A stretch of 64,000 nucleotides of DNA from Bacillota bacterium (GTDB lineage: Bacteria > Bacillota > Sulfobacillia > Symbiobacteriales > Symbiobacteriaceae): the NCBI GenBank assembly GCA_023623185.1, contig JAMNXV010000171.1, positions 1 through 64,000 of the forward strand. The letters run 5' to 3'. The notes below the pieces were generated by a model. The model made no database searches and was not told where the DNA came from. It was given only the letters and a program-made list of their open reading frames with translations. Below are positions 21,048 through 29,892 of this stretch, one piece after another; the first letter of the stretch is position 1; each line of letters opens with the position of its first letter. The translations under genes were made by a program, and so were the position numbers.

Positions 21048-21640
21048 TGGCCCGGATCCACGTGACCACGCCCATCACCCCCGAGCAGGTGCGCCAGATC
21101 AGGGCGGGAGACGAGGTGCTCATCACCGGCGAGATCTACACGGCCCGCGATGCCGCGCACAAGCGCATGGTGGAGGACCTGGCGGCCGGGCGGCCGCTGC
21201 CCTTCGACCCGGAGGGGGCGGTCATCTACTACGTCGGACCGACCCCGCCCAAGCCGGGCCAGGTGATCGGCTCGGCCGGTCCCACGACGTCCTACCGCAT
21301 GGACAAGTACACGCCGACGATGCTGCGCCACGGGGTGCGGCTCGTGATCGGCAAGGGCTACCGCAGCGATGAGGTGAAGGCCGCGCTGCAGGAGTACGGC
21401 GGCGCCTACCTGGTCGCCACCGGCGGGGCGGGGGCCCTGCTGGCCCGCAGGATCGAGGAGGCAGAGGTCATCGCATACGAGGACCTGGGCGCGGAGGCGA
21501 TCCGCCGCCTGCGGGTGCGGGAGTTCCCCACCATCTGCATCAACGATGTCCACGGCGGCGACCAGTACTTCGCCGGGCAGTCGCAGTGGGTGAAGCCGGA
21601 CGCCATGGTGAAGCCGAAGCCGCCGGTCGCCAGCGAGTAA
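21047..21640 (+). CDS. Class I fumarate hydratase, beta subunit
   Basis: TPITPEQVRQIRAGDEVLITGEIYTARDAAHKRM, YVGPTPPKPGQVIGSAGPTTSYRMDKYTP, GKGY; ATGA overlap with the alpha subunit. Confidence 0.94.
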   Translation: MARIHVTTPITPEQVRQIRAGDEVLITGEIYTARDAAHKRMVEDLAAGRPLPFDPEGAVIYYVGPTPPKPGQVIGSAGPTTSYRMDKYTPTMLRHGVRLVIGKGYRSDEVKAALQEYGGAYLVATGGAGALLARRIEEAEVIAYEDLGAEAIRRLRVREFPTICINDVHGGDQYFAGQSQWVKPDAMVKPKPPVASE

Positions 21641-21683
21641 AGGACGCAGAAAGCAGTCCGGCGAACGGCCGCCGTGCGCAGGC

Positions 21684-21730
21684 GCCAACAGCCAGGCCCC
21701 GGCAGCAGTCGGAGCCGCCGGGGCCTGTGC
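21684..21730 (+). terminator. Probable terminator hairpin after fumarase
   Basis: CAGGCCCCGGC...GCCGGGGCCTG 11-bp inverted repeat; no clear T-tract. Confidence 0.45.
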
Positions 21731-21870
21731 GTGCGGAGGAGCGGGCGTGCCAGGGAGCTGGCGTGCGGAGCGGCAGGCGAACGAAGGGGCGGGTGTGTGA
21801 GGGGCAGGCGTGCCAGGGAGCAGGCGTCCGGGCCGCGGGCGTGCGAAGAGGCGGGCGCGCGGGCATGCTA
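21730..21870. repeat. Degenerate ~16-bp tandem repeat (GGCGTGCnnGGGAGCn-like)
   Basis: Repeated ggcgtgccagggagc / ggcgtgcggagcggca / ggcgtgccagggagca / gggcgtgcgaagaggc. Confidence 0.55.
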
Positions 21871-21907
21871 CCGGGAGGAAACCACCTACGTCAGGAGGCC
21901 TGGTGCG

Positions 21908-23140
21908 ATGGATATGAAGGATGCCGCCCTGCGCCTGCACGCAGAGAACCGGGGCAAGTGGGCGACGGTGTCCAAGGTGCCGCTGGCCACCCAGGATGAC
22001 CTCTCCCTGGCCTACTCGCCGGGGGTTGCCGAGCCCTGCCGGGCGATCGCCGCCGACCGCGAGGCCGTCTTCCGGTACACCGCCCGGGGCAATCTGGTGG
22101 CGGTGGTCTCGGACGGCAGCGCGGTCCTGGGGCTGGGCGACATCGGTCCGGAGGCCGCCCTGCCGGTCATGGAGGGCAAGGCCCTGCTGTTCAAGGCGTT
22201 CGCCGACATTGACGCGGTGCCGCTGGTGCTGGCGGAGCGAGACGTGGATGAGCTCGTCCGCACGGTGGCGCGCCTCGCCCCCACCTTCGGCGGGATCAAC
22301 CTGGAGGACATCGCGGCCCCGCGCTGCTTCGCCGTGGAGCGGCAGCTGCAGGCTGCGGTCGACATTCCGGTCTTCCACGACGACCAGCACGGCACGGCCA
22401 TCGTGGTGGCGGCCGGGCTGCAGAACGCCCTGAAGGTGGTCGGCAAGCGGCTGGAGGATGTCCGCGTGGTGGTGGAGGGGGCGGGGGCCGGCGGCCTGGC
22501 CACGGCCGCGCTGCTCCTGGACCTGGGCGTCACCGATCTGACGCTGGTGGACTCCCGGGGGACCCTCTACCCCGAACGCCAGGAGGGGATGAACCCCTTC
22601 AAGGCCGAGCTGGCCCGGCGCACCAACCCCCGCCGGGTGCGGGGCGGGCTGGCGGAGGCTCTGGCCGGCGCCGACGTGGCCATCGGGCTGGCCCGGGGCG
22701 GCAGCATGACCCGGGGGATGGTGCGCGCCATGGCCGCCGACCCGGTCATCCTCGCCCTGGCCAACCCCGACCCGGCCATCTGGCCGGAGGACGCGAAGGC
22801 GGCCGGCGCGGCGGTGGTCGCCACGGGCCGCTCCGACTATCCCAACCAGCTCAACAACGTCCTCGCGTTCCCCGGCCTCTTCCGCGGCGCCCTGGACGTA
22901 CGGGCACGGATAATTAATGAAGCGATGAAGCGCGCCGCGGTCTCCGCCATCGCCGATCTGGTCGCGCCGGGCGAGCTGTCGGCGGAGTACATCATCCCCG
23001 CGCCCCTCGATTCCCGCGTGGCGCCGGCCGTGGCCGCAGCGGTGGCCGAGGCCGCCGTCCGGAGCGGCGTCGCCCGCAGCCCGCGCCCGCCCGAGGAGGT
23101 CGCTGCCAGATGCCTGCGTAAACACACATTTTACCCATAG
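21908..23140 (+). CDS. NAD(P)-dependent malic enzyme
   Basis: LAYSPGVAEPCRAIA, VAVVSDGSAVLGLGDIGPEAALPVMEGKALLFKAFADIDAVPLVL, FHDDQHGTAIVVAAGLQNAL, NPDPAI. Confidence 0.95.
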   Translation: MDMKDAALRLHAENRGKWATVSKVPLATQDDLSLAYSPGVAEPCRAIAADREAVFRYTARGNLVAVVSDGSAVLGLGDIGPEAALPVMEGKALLFKAFADIDAVPLVLAERDVDELVRTVARLAPTFGGINLEDIAAPRCFAVERQLQAAVDIPVFHDDQHGTAIVVAAGLQNALKVVGKRLEDVRVVVEGAGAGGLATAALLLDLGVTDLTLVDSRGTLYPERQEGMNPFKAELARRTNPRRVRGGLAEALAGADVAIGLARGGSMTRGMVRAMAADPVILALANPDPAIWPEDAKAAGAAVVATGRSDYPNQLNNVLAFPGLFRGALDVRARIINEAMKRAAVSAIADLVAPGELSAEYIIPAPLDSRVAPAVAAAVAEAAVRSGVARSPRPPEEVAARCLRKHTFYP

Positions 23141-23159
23141 ATTCGACGCTCCAAATGAT

Positions 23160-23188
23160 TTCCAAAGAGATATTATGTGTGGTAGAAT
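23160..23188 (+). promoter_or_regulatory. Candidate sucCD promoter
   Basis: TTCCAA-N17-TAGAAT, flanked by ACGCTCCAA...TTGGAGCGT inverted repeat. Confidence 0.55.
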
Positions 23189-23251
23189 TCGTTGGAGCGT
23201 TCCCGGTTCCGGCACGCCATCGACGGACCGCAATCACGTGGAGGTGGACGG

Positions 23252-24373
23252 ATGAAGCTGTACGAGTACCTGGCCAAGCAGATGTTCGCCGAGCATGGGG
23301 TTCCCACGGGGAACGGCATCGTCTGCACCACGCCGGAGGAGGTGGAGGAGGCCGCGCGCAAGATTGGCCCGTGCGCCGTCAAGGCGCAGGTTCTCGTGGG
23401 GGGCCGCGGCAAGGCCGGCGGCATCAAGCTGGCCGACACGCCCGAGGAGGCCAGGGCGCGGGCTGAGGAGATCCTGGGCATGAACCTGAAGGGGTACATC
23501 GTGGACAAGGTCCTGGTGGACCCCCAGATCAAGATCGAGAAGGAGTACTACGTCTCGATCACCCTCGATGGCATGGCCAAGAAGCCGCTGATCATGGCTT
23601 CGGCGTACGGCGGCGTGGAGATTGAGTCGGTCCCGCACGACAAGATCGTCTTCGAACACGTCGACATCGCCACGGGGCTCATGCCGTTCCAGGCCCGCGA
23701 GATCGCCCGCAAGATCGGCCTCACGGGCGACCTGGCCGACCAGTTCACCAAGATCCTGGTCGGGCTGTACAGGGCGTTCCGCAAGTACGACGCCGAGCTG
23801 GTGGAGATCAACCCGCTGGCGCTTACGGACAACGGCACGCGGCTCATCGCCGCCGACGGCCGCTTCAACGTGGAGGATGACGCGCTCTTCCGCCACCCCG
23901 AGTTCCCGCGCGTGGAGGAGGGGACCGAGCTGGAGAAGAAGGTGCGCGCCATCGGCCTCGCCTTCGTCCAGCTGGACGGCGACATCGCCGTCATGGCCAA
24001 CGGCGCCGGCATGGCGATGGGCACCCTCGATACCCTGGCCTACTACGGCGGCCGGCCGGCCAACTTCCTGGATGCCGGCGGCGGCTCCGGCGTGGAGCCC
24101 ACGGCCCAGGCCTTCGACGCGCTCCTGGGCACGCGGCCCAAGGCCATCTTCGTCAACATTTTCGGCGGCATCACCCGCTGCGATCTGGTGGCAGAGGCCA
24201 TCGTGCAGGTGAAGAAGGCCAAGGGGATCGACGTCCCGCTGGTCGTCCGCATGGTGGGCACCAATGACGTGCGCGGCCGGGAGATCCTGGCCGAGGCGGG
24301 CATTCAGGCGTACACCGACATGGGCGAGGCGGCGAAGGCCGCGGTCGAGGCCGCTTACGGCAAGGGGGCGTAA
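23252..24373 (+). CDS. sucC: Succinyl-CoA synthetase beta subunit
   Basis: MKLYEYLAKQMFAEHGVPTGNG, VGGRGKAGGIKLA, EINPLALTDNG, ANFLDAGGGSGVEPTAQAFDALL, FVNIFGGITRCDLVA. Confidence 0.96.
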   Translation: MKLYEYLAKQMFAEHGVPTGNGIVCTTPEEVEEAARKIGPCAVKAQVLVGGRGKAGGIKLADTPEEARARAEEILGMNLKGYIVDKVLVDPQIKIEKEYYVSITLDGMAKKPLIMASAYGGVEIESVPHDKIVFEHVDIATGLMPFQAREIARKIGLTGDLADQFTKILVGLYRAFRKYDAELVEINPLALTDNGTRLIAADGRFNVEDDALFRHPEFPRVEEGTELEKKVRAIGLAFVQLDGDIAVMANGAGMAMGTLDTLAYYGGRPANFLDAGGGSGVEPTAQAFDALLGTRPKAIFVNIFGGITRCDLVAEAIVQVKKAKGIDVPLVVRMVGTNDVRGREILAEAGIQAYTDMGEAAKAAVEAAYGKGA

Positions 24374-24380
24374 GAACAAT

Positions 24381-25253
24381 ATGGCTGTCATCATCGATCG
24401 GAACACGCGCGTTATTGTACAGGGCATTACAGGTTCGCAGGGGCAGTTCCACACCGGCCAGATGCTGGCCTTCGGCACCAACATCGTCGGTGGGGTCAAC
24501 TTTCGGAAGGCCGGGCAGGAGGTCCACGGCGTGCCGGTCTTCGCCACCGTGCACGAGGCCGTCGAGAAGACCGGCGCCAACGCGTCCGTCATGTTCGTCC
24601 CCGCGCCCGGGGTCAAGGACGCCGCCTTCGAGGCCATCCACGCGGGCATCAAGGTGCTGGTGCTCATCCCCGAGCACGTGCCGACCCAGGAGACCATGGA
24701 GATCATGGCCTACGCCGAGCGGCACGGCGTGAGGGTCATCGGGCCCAACACCTTCGGCATCATCTCGCCGGGCGAGAAGGTGAAGATGGGCATCATGCCC
24801 AACCACATCTACAAGCCCGGGCCGGTGGGCATCGTCGCCCGCTCGGGCACCCTCTCCTACGAGATCGCCTATAACCTGTCCAACAGCGGCCTGGGCCAGA
24901 CCACGGTCATCGGCATGGGCGGCGACCGGGTGATCGGCACGAACTTCGTCGACGCGCTCGAACTCTTCAACGCCGATCCCGCGACCGAGGCTATCGTCAT
25001 GGTGGGCGAGATCGGCGGCATTCAGGAGGAACTGGCCGCCGAGTACATCAAGGAGCACGTGCGCAAGCCGGTGGTGGCCTACCTGGCCGGCAAGTCCGCA
25101 CCGCCCGGGAAGCGCATGGGCCACGCCGGCGCCATCATCGAGGGGAACCGGGGCACCTACGAGTCCAAGGTGGAGGCCCTCACCGCCGCCGGCGTGAAGG
25201 TGGCCGCCCTTCCGTGGGAGATCCCCGACCTGGTGCGCGATGCGCTGAAGTAG
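24381..25253 (+). CDS. sucD: Succinyl-CoA synthetase alpha subunit
   Basis: [93 protein letters not shown]. Confidence 0.96.
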   Translation: MAVIIDRNTRVIVQGITGSQGQFHTGQMLAFGTNIVGGVNFRKAGQEVHGVPVFATVHEAVEKTGANASVMFVPAPGVKDAAFEAIHAGIKVLVLIPEHVPTQETMEIMAYAERHGVRVIGPNTFGIISPGEKVKMGIMPNHIYKPGPVGIVARSGTLSYEIAYNLSNSGLGQTTVIGMGGDRVIGTNFVDALELFNADPATEAIVMVGEIGGIQEELAAEYIKEHVRKPVVAYLAGKSAPPGKRMGHAGAIIEGNRGTYESKVEALTAAGVKVAALPWEIPDLVRDALK

Positions 25254-25283
25254 TGGAGGAGTTCGCCGATCGTGCACCTGCGG

Positions 25284-25316
25284 GGCAGCAGCGCTCTGGC
25301 TGCTGCCCTTTTTGCG
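25284..25316 (+). terminator. Intrinsic terminator after sucD
   Basis: GGGCAGCAG-cgctctg-(g)CTGCTGCCC-TTTTT. Confidence 0.85.
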
Positions 25317-25423
25317 TTCCGAAGGGCGGCCGGGCCGGTTGCCAGGAGATTGGGCTGATGCGGTAGAATTTATAACGTGAAATGGTGCATGTGACGCGTA
25401 CGACGAGGAGGGACCAGTGTCAG

Positions 25424-25639
25424 ATGCTCAAACCCGAGGTCGGACGTCAGTACAGGCTCGTGCGCAATTTCGAGATCCACGATCAGGAGACCGGGACGCT
25501 GCGGCATCTGATCCGCGCCGGCGAGGTTGTGAAGGTCAGGAAGATCGAGGAGGAGAAGGACCTCATCTACCTGGAGGGCATGTCAACACCGGCTTTCTTC
25601 AGGGCCTTCCAGATGCACATCGTGCCCGCGGAGGAGTGA
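25424..25639 (+). CDS. Small conserved-looking protein (71 aa), unknown
   Basis: MLKPEVGRQYRLVRNFEIHDQETGTLRHLIRAGEVVKVRKIEEEKDLIYLEG...; promoter-like TAGAAT upstream. Confidence 0.55.
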   Translation: MLKPEVGRQYRLVRNFEIHDQETGTLRHLIRAGEVVKVRKIEEEKDLIYLEGMSTPAFFRAFQMHIVPAEE

Positions 25640-26068
25640 CGGGTGGGGCAGGCCGAGCGGATCGCCGGTCTGCCCTTTGACCGCACGCACCATGGCCAGA
25701 ACGGTGAGCAGGGTGCCCAGCAGGGCGGCCCAGCGGAAGAGTTCGGCGTTCAGGTGCCAGGCCTGGTTCAGCAGGGGGATGCCGGTGTGGTACCAGGCCC
25801 TGTACCACACTTCTGCCAGCAGGGAGAGCGCCAGCAGCAGTCCGTTTACCTGCACGGCCCAGAGCAGGCCGGTGCGCGCGTGGGCAGCCACGAACGGCGA
25901 ACGGCCCCGGGCGGCGAGCCAGAGCAGACCGGCCAGCAGGAGCCCCGCAGGCACCGTGTAGAGCCAGTCCGGCACCACCCAGAGCGTGAGGGGAAGCCTG
26001 ATGGCCCCGGTGTAAGGCAGAACCGCGAGGGCGCGTTCGAATGGACGCGGCATCGCAAGCACCTCCAC
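25583..26068 (-). CDS. Multi-TM membrane protein (161 aa)
   Basis: Hydrophobic helices; C-terminus overlaps the opposite-strand ORF at 25583-25639. Confidence 0.6.
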   Translation of the reverse strand: MEVLAMPRPFERALAVLPYTGAIRLPLTLWVVPDWLYTVPAGLLLAGLLWLAARGRSPFVAAHARTGLLWAVQVNGLLLALSLLAEVWYRAWYHTGIPLLNQAWHLNAELFRWAALLGTLLTVLAMVRAVKGQTGDPLGLPHPSLLRGHDVHLEGPEESRC

Positions 26069-26104
26069 TGGCAGGATTACCCCGCGCGGGGCAGACTATG
26101 CCCC

Positions 26105-27064
26105 ATGGATCTCTATCTTTTCGGCGCCGGCGCCTCCGCCGCCGAGGGCGCGCCGGCCACGCGCGATCTCTTCCCCATGGCCTACCGGGACCTGGGGCCC
26201 CGGTTCGACCCGCGCGTAGCGGAGGTCTGGGAGTTCCTCGAGGCCGTCTTCCAGCGGCCGGTGGACGGGCCGGACGCGTTTCAGCACCTGCCCTCCCTCG
26301 ATGAGGTGATCAGCCTCGTTGACTGGTCCCTCCACGTGGACCAGGGGCTGGGGCCGGAGTACGACCCGCACCGGCTCTACCGCATCCGGCAGGCCCTGGA
26401 GCACCTGGTGTGCAGCGTGCTGGACGCGGTGCGCGACCGCCGGCGGCCCGCCGATGGCCCGCACGCCCGGTTTGCGCGCGCCCTGGCAGCCAGGTCCCCG
26501 GGGAGTTACGCCCTGCTCTCACTCAACTACGACACGCTGCTGGATGACGCACTGCGGGCCGCCGGGCTCTCCCCCGACTACGGGCTGGAGCCGGGGGAGA
26601 GCCCGGCGGGCCCCCTGCTGCTGAAGCTGCACGGCTCCTTGAACTGGGTTCACTGCCCGGCCTGCGATCAGATCGCCGTACTCCGGGAGCAGGTGGCCCA
26701 CCTGCTGCCCCGGTCCGCGGGCCTCGCCTGCGGCCGGTGCGGCAGCCGGCGGCTGGCCGGGGTGGTGATCTCACCGACGTGGCTGAAGCGCTACTCGCCC
26801 GGCCGGCTCACCCGGGTCTTCGAGCACGCCCTGGAGGCGGTGCGACGGGCCCGGCGCATCGTCATCATCGGCTACTCGATGCCCCCCGCCGACGTCGCGG
26901 TGCACCACCTGCTGCGCCGGGGCCTGCTCACCCGCCCGCAGCCGGAGCCGCCGAAGGTGGCGGTGATCACCCGGCGCCCGTCCGAGACGGTGGTGGACCG
27001 GTTCCGCCGGCTCTTCGGCCCGGATGTCGATTTCGACTTTAGTGGGTTCCGGGGTCAGGCCTGA
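26105..27064 (+). CDS. SIR2-like family protein with zinc-ribbon cysteines
   Basis: MDLYLFGAGASAAEGAP...SLNYDTLLDDAL...KLHGSLNWVHCPACDQ...CGRCGSRRLAGVVISPTWLKRY...IVIIGYSMPPADVAVHHLL. Confidence 0.82.
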   Translation: MDLYLFGAGASAAEGAPATRDLFPMAYRDLGPRFDPRVAEVWEFLEAVFQRPVDGPDAFQHLPSLDEVISLVDWSLHVDQGLGPEYDPHRLYRIRQALEHLVCSVLDAVRDRRRPADGPHARFARALAARSPGSYALLSLNYDTLLDDALRAAGLSPDYGLEPGESPAGPLLLKLHGSLNWVHCPACDQIAVLREQVAHLLPRSAGLACGRCGSRRLAGVVISPTWLKRYSPGRLTRVFEHALEAVRRARRIVIIGYSMPPADVAVHHLLRRGLLTRPQPEPPKVAVITRRPSETVVDRFRRLFGPDVDFDFSGFRGQA

Positions 27065-27130
27065 CGCCCGGGCCCGTGCCGAAAAATTGACAGGACCGCG
27101 TAACCTTTTGCATGCCCGCTCCGTTAATCG

Positions 27131-27748
27131 GTGTGGAGCGAGTACCGGGAGGTGCGGTACCGACGGGAGGGACCGCCTACGCATCGCCCAGAGATAGTGG
27201 AGACGTACAGCGATGAGCAGCGCCTGGTCCAGCGGGCGCAGCGCGATCCCGAAGCCTTTGGAGAGCTGTACGATATGCATTTTGATCGTATCTATGCGTA
27301 TATACATCGGAAGACCGGGGATCGCCAGGTGGCGGAGGACCTCACCGCCGACACCTTCCTGAAGGCACTCGCTCACATCCAGAGCTATCGTTACACAGGG
27401 CAGCCGTTCGCCGCCTGGCTCTACCGCATCGCCGCCAACGTCGTCATCGACTACTACCGGGTGCGCCGGCCCACCGTGCAGCTCGACGAAGGGCTGTCGG
27501 CGGCGTTCGGGGGCCCTGAGCCCGAGGAGGCCGCGCTGGCCCTCGACGACCGGCAGGCGGTCAGCCTGGCGATGCAGGCGCTCTCACCCGACCAGCAGGA
27601 TGTCATCATCATGCGGTTCGGTGGAGATATGAAGTTGAAGGAGATCGCAGCGGCCCTGGGCAAGACCGAGGGAGCGGTGAAGGCGCTCCTGTTCCGGGCT
27701 CTGGGCACGCTGCGCAGGAAGCTGAGCGAAAGCGGGGTGCAGCCGTGA
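27131..27748 (+). CDS. ECF-type sigma-70 family RNA polymerase sigma factor
   Basis: FGELYDMHFDRIYAYIHRKTGDRQVAEDLTADTFLKAL...SPDQQDVIIMRFGGDMKLKEIAAALGKTEGAVKALLFRALGTLRRKL. Confidence 0.93.
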   Translation: MWSEYREVRYRREGPPTHRPEIVETYSDEQRLVQRAQRDPEAFGELYDMHFDRIYAYIHRKTGDRQVAEDLTADTFLKALAHIQSYRYTGQPFAAWLYRIAANVVIDYYRVRRPTVQLDEGLSAAFGGPEPEEAALALDDRQAVSLAMQALSPDQQDVIIMRFGGDMKLKEIAAALGKTEGAVKALLFRALGTLRRKLSESGVQP

Positions 27749-28872
27749 GGCGCTACGCCGACGTCACGGAACTGATTGCAGAGCAGGCTGCTGATTCCAC
27801 CGAGCAGAAAGCGCTGGAGGCGGTGGCCCGCCGGGTTGCGCACGAACTGGAGCGGCCGGTGCCCTACCGGCCCAAGTTCAAGGCGGAACTGCGACAGGAG
27901 CTGCTGCGCGCGGCCCGCCGGCGCCTGCGCCCCTGGTACGGCCGACCGGCCGTGGTCGGCCCCGGCCTGGCGGCGGTGGCCGCCGCCGTGGCTCTGGCAA
28001 TCGGCCTGCAGATGGCCCGGCCGCCCGCCGCGCAGGGGCCTGAGCAGGTCGCGGAGGAGCAGCCCGCGGCACCCGAGGCCCCGGCGCCGCCCTCGGTGAC
28101 CGGCGATGAACCTACCTCGTACCTGGTCCACCTGCCGGCGGATCTGCCGGAGGTGCGCCTGGCCGACGAGCGCACCCGCCTGGACAGGCAGCTGCTGGCG
28201 CCTGCGAGCACCGCGGTGGTCGGGAGCGTGCAGCTCATGCGGCTGACCGCCCGCCCGGGCGAGGCCGACTTCCGGGCGATGGCCAGCCGGCTGGGCTTCC
28301 GCGGCGAGAGCCGCCGCACCGACCGGGGCTGGGTGGTGGCCGACGAGGACCGGTCTCTGACCATGACGACGGACGGGACTGTGCAGTACGCCGACCTGTC
28401 TGAGCCGGACGCCGACGCCGCGCCGGTGGACGCGCAGGCGGCCGGCCAGGCTGCGCAACGGTTCCTGGATCAGGCGGCGCTGCCGGTGCACAGCCAGCCC
28501 GACATCTCGCCCCGGGAAGACGGCTTCATGGTCGTCTACACGGAGCACGTGGACGGGCGGCCGGTGGTCAACGCCCGCACGGAGATCGCCGTGAACCAGG
28601 CCGGCACGGTGGTGCGGGCGCGGGCGTTCGTGCCGTCGGGCGTCACCCTGCACGCCACCTATACGGAGTTCGTCAGCGAGCAGGAGGCTGTGCAGCTGGC
28701 CGCGGAGCGGGGCGGCAGCTTCCAGGGGGCCGAACTGGTCTGGGTGCGCAGCGTGGGCGACGGCACGGTCTACCTGCAGCCGGCCTGGCGGGTGCTCGGC
28801 ACCAACGCGCAGGGCGCGCCGGTCGCACGCTACGTGGGCGCGCTGGTGCACGAGGACTCGTCGGGTCAGTGA
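27745..28872 (+). CDS. Putative membrane-anchored anti-sigma factor
   Basis: ATGA-type overlap with the ECF gene; cytoplasmic N-terminus, one TM (VVGPGLAAVAAAVALAIGLQM), long extracytoplasmic domain. Confidence 0.72.
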   Translation: MRRYADVTELIAEQAADSTEQKALEAVARRVAHELERPVPYRPKFKAELRQELLRAARRRLRPWYGRPAVVGPGLAAVAAAVALAIGLQMARPPAAQGPEQVAEEQPAAPEAPAPPSVTGDEPTSYLVHLPADLPEVRLADERTRLDRQLLAPASTAVVGSVQLMRLTARPGEADFRAMASRLGFRGESRRTDRGWVVADEDRSLTMTTDGTVQYADLSEPDADAAPVDAQAAGQAAQRFLDQAALPVHSQPDISPREDGFMVVYTEHVDGRPVVNARTEIAVNQAGTVVRARAFVPSGVTLHATYTEFVSEQEAVQLAAERGGSFQGAELVWVRSVGDGTVYLQPAWRVLGTNAQGAPVARYVGALVHEDSSGQ

Positions 28873-28889
28873 CGGAGCAGAGCTGAGCA

Positions 28890-28930
28890 GGGCGGTCCCC
28901 TCGCCGAAGGCGCGAGGGGCCGCCCTTTCT
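28890..28930 (+). terminator. Intrinsic terminator
   Basis: GGGCGGTCCCCTCG...CGAGGGGCCGCCC-TTTCT. Confidence 0.8.
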
Positions 28931-29079
28931 GTTGCGCAGGGGACGCAGGGCGCCGCACGGGTGGAAGCGCGTGTTGCCGGGGAACCTGAATGGGGCAGGA
29001 GAGTGGGGGCGAGTGGCGAAGCAATGACCATCCGACCCCGAGCACGGATCGAGGTAACGTAGGAGGTAGAGATTCATTC

Positions 29080-29658
29080 ATGTCTGAAGCACGCACAACG
29101 GTCATCAACGTCAGCGCCCGGCACGTTCACCTCAGCCCCGAGCACCTCGAGGCCCTCTTCGGGCCGGGCTACCAGTTGACGGTGAGGAAGGAACTGATGC
29201 AGCCCGGGCAGTTTGCGGCGGAGGAGACCGTTGCCGTTATCGGGCCGAAGGGCTCGTTCCCGCGCGTCCGGGTGCTTGGCCCCGCGCGGGGCAAGTCCCA
29301 GGTGGAGATCTCGGCCACCGACGCGCGCACCCTCGGGGTGCCCGCAATGGTGCGGCTGAGCGGGAACGTCGCCGGCACGCCGGGGGTCATCCTGGAAGGG
29401 CCGAAGGGCCGGGTGGAGCTCGAGGAAGGCGTGATCATCGCCCAGCGGCACATCCACATGACCCCGGCCGACGCCGAGAAGTACGGCGTGACCGACGGCC
29501 AGGTGGTCCGGGTGAAGACCCGCGGCACCCGCCCGCTCACCTTTGACGACGTCGTCATCCGGGTGCGGGACGATATGGCCCTGGAGATGCACATCGACAC
29601 CGACGAGGCCAACGCCGCCGGCCTGAAGGACGGCGACATCGGCGAGATCCTGGTGTAG
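29080..29658 (+). CDS. pduL: PduL-type phosphate acyltransferase
   Basis: NVSARHVHLSPEHLEALFGPGYQLTVRKELMQPGQFAAEETV, IIAQRHIHMTPADAEKYGVTDGQ. Confidence 0.92.
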   Translation: MSEARTTVINVSARHVHLSPEHLEALFGPGYQLTVRKELMQPGQFAAEETVAVIGPKGSFPRVRVLGPARGKSQVEISATDARTLGVPAMVRLSGNVAGTPGVILEGPKGRVELEEGVIIAQRHIHMTPADAEKYGVTDGQVVRVKTRGTRPLTFDDVVIRVRDDMALEMHIDTDEANAAGLKDGDIGEILV

Positions 29659-29676
29659 CCTCTGTATCCGGCACGG

Positions 29677-29706
29677 GACCGGGGGAGCGATCCCCCGGTC
29701 TTTTTT
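29677..29706 (+). terminator. Intrinsic terminator
   Basis: GACCGGGGGA-gcga-TCCCCCGGTC-TTTTTT. Confidence 0.92.
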
Positions 29707-29892
29707 CTTGGCTGAGGGGTGGCGGGGCTCGGCTCTGTGGGATGTATGTCTGCATATCCTAAGGAAAACGCGCCAATGATTAGGAGGAATTTCGCGCCCC
29801 GGCGCGAAATAATACCAGACAGAACCATTGCAGACGTGATCATTGCCATCGAGCCCCGACCCGCCGGTCGGAGGATGACGGGAGGCCGGTGA

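Noticed and set aside
20588-23233. Minus-strand 881-aa ORF opposite fumarase and malic enzyme
   Set aside because: Spans several clear plus-strand genes; composition typical of shadow frames in GC-rich DNA.
23234-25277. Minus-strand ORFs opposite sucCD
   Set aside because: Shadow ORFs; plus-strand products are clearly SucC and SucD.
27454-29031. Minus-strand 525-aa ORF opposite the sigma/anti-sigma pair
   Set aside because: Shadow frame, no domain, no RBS-supported start.
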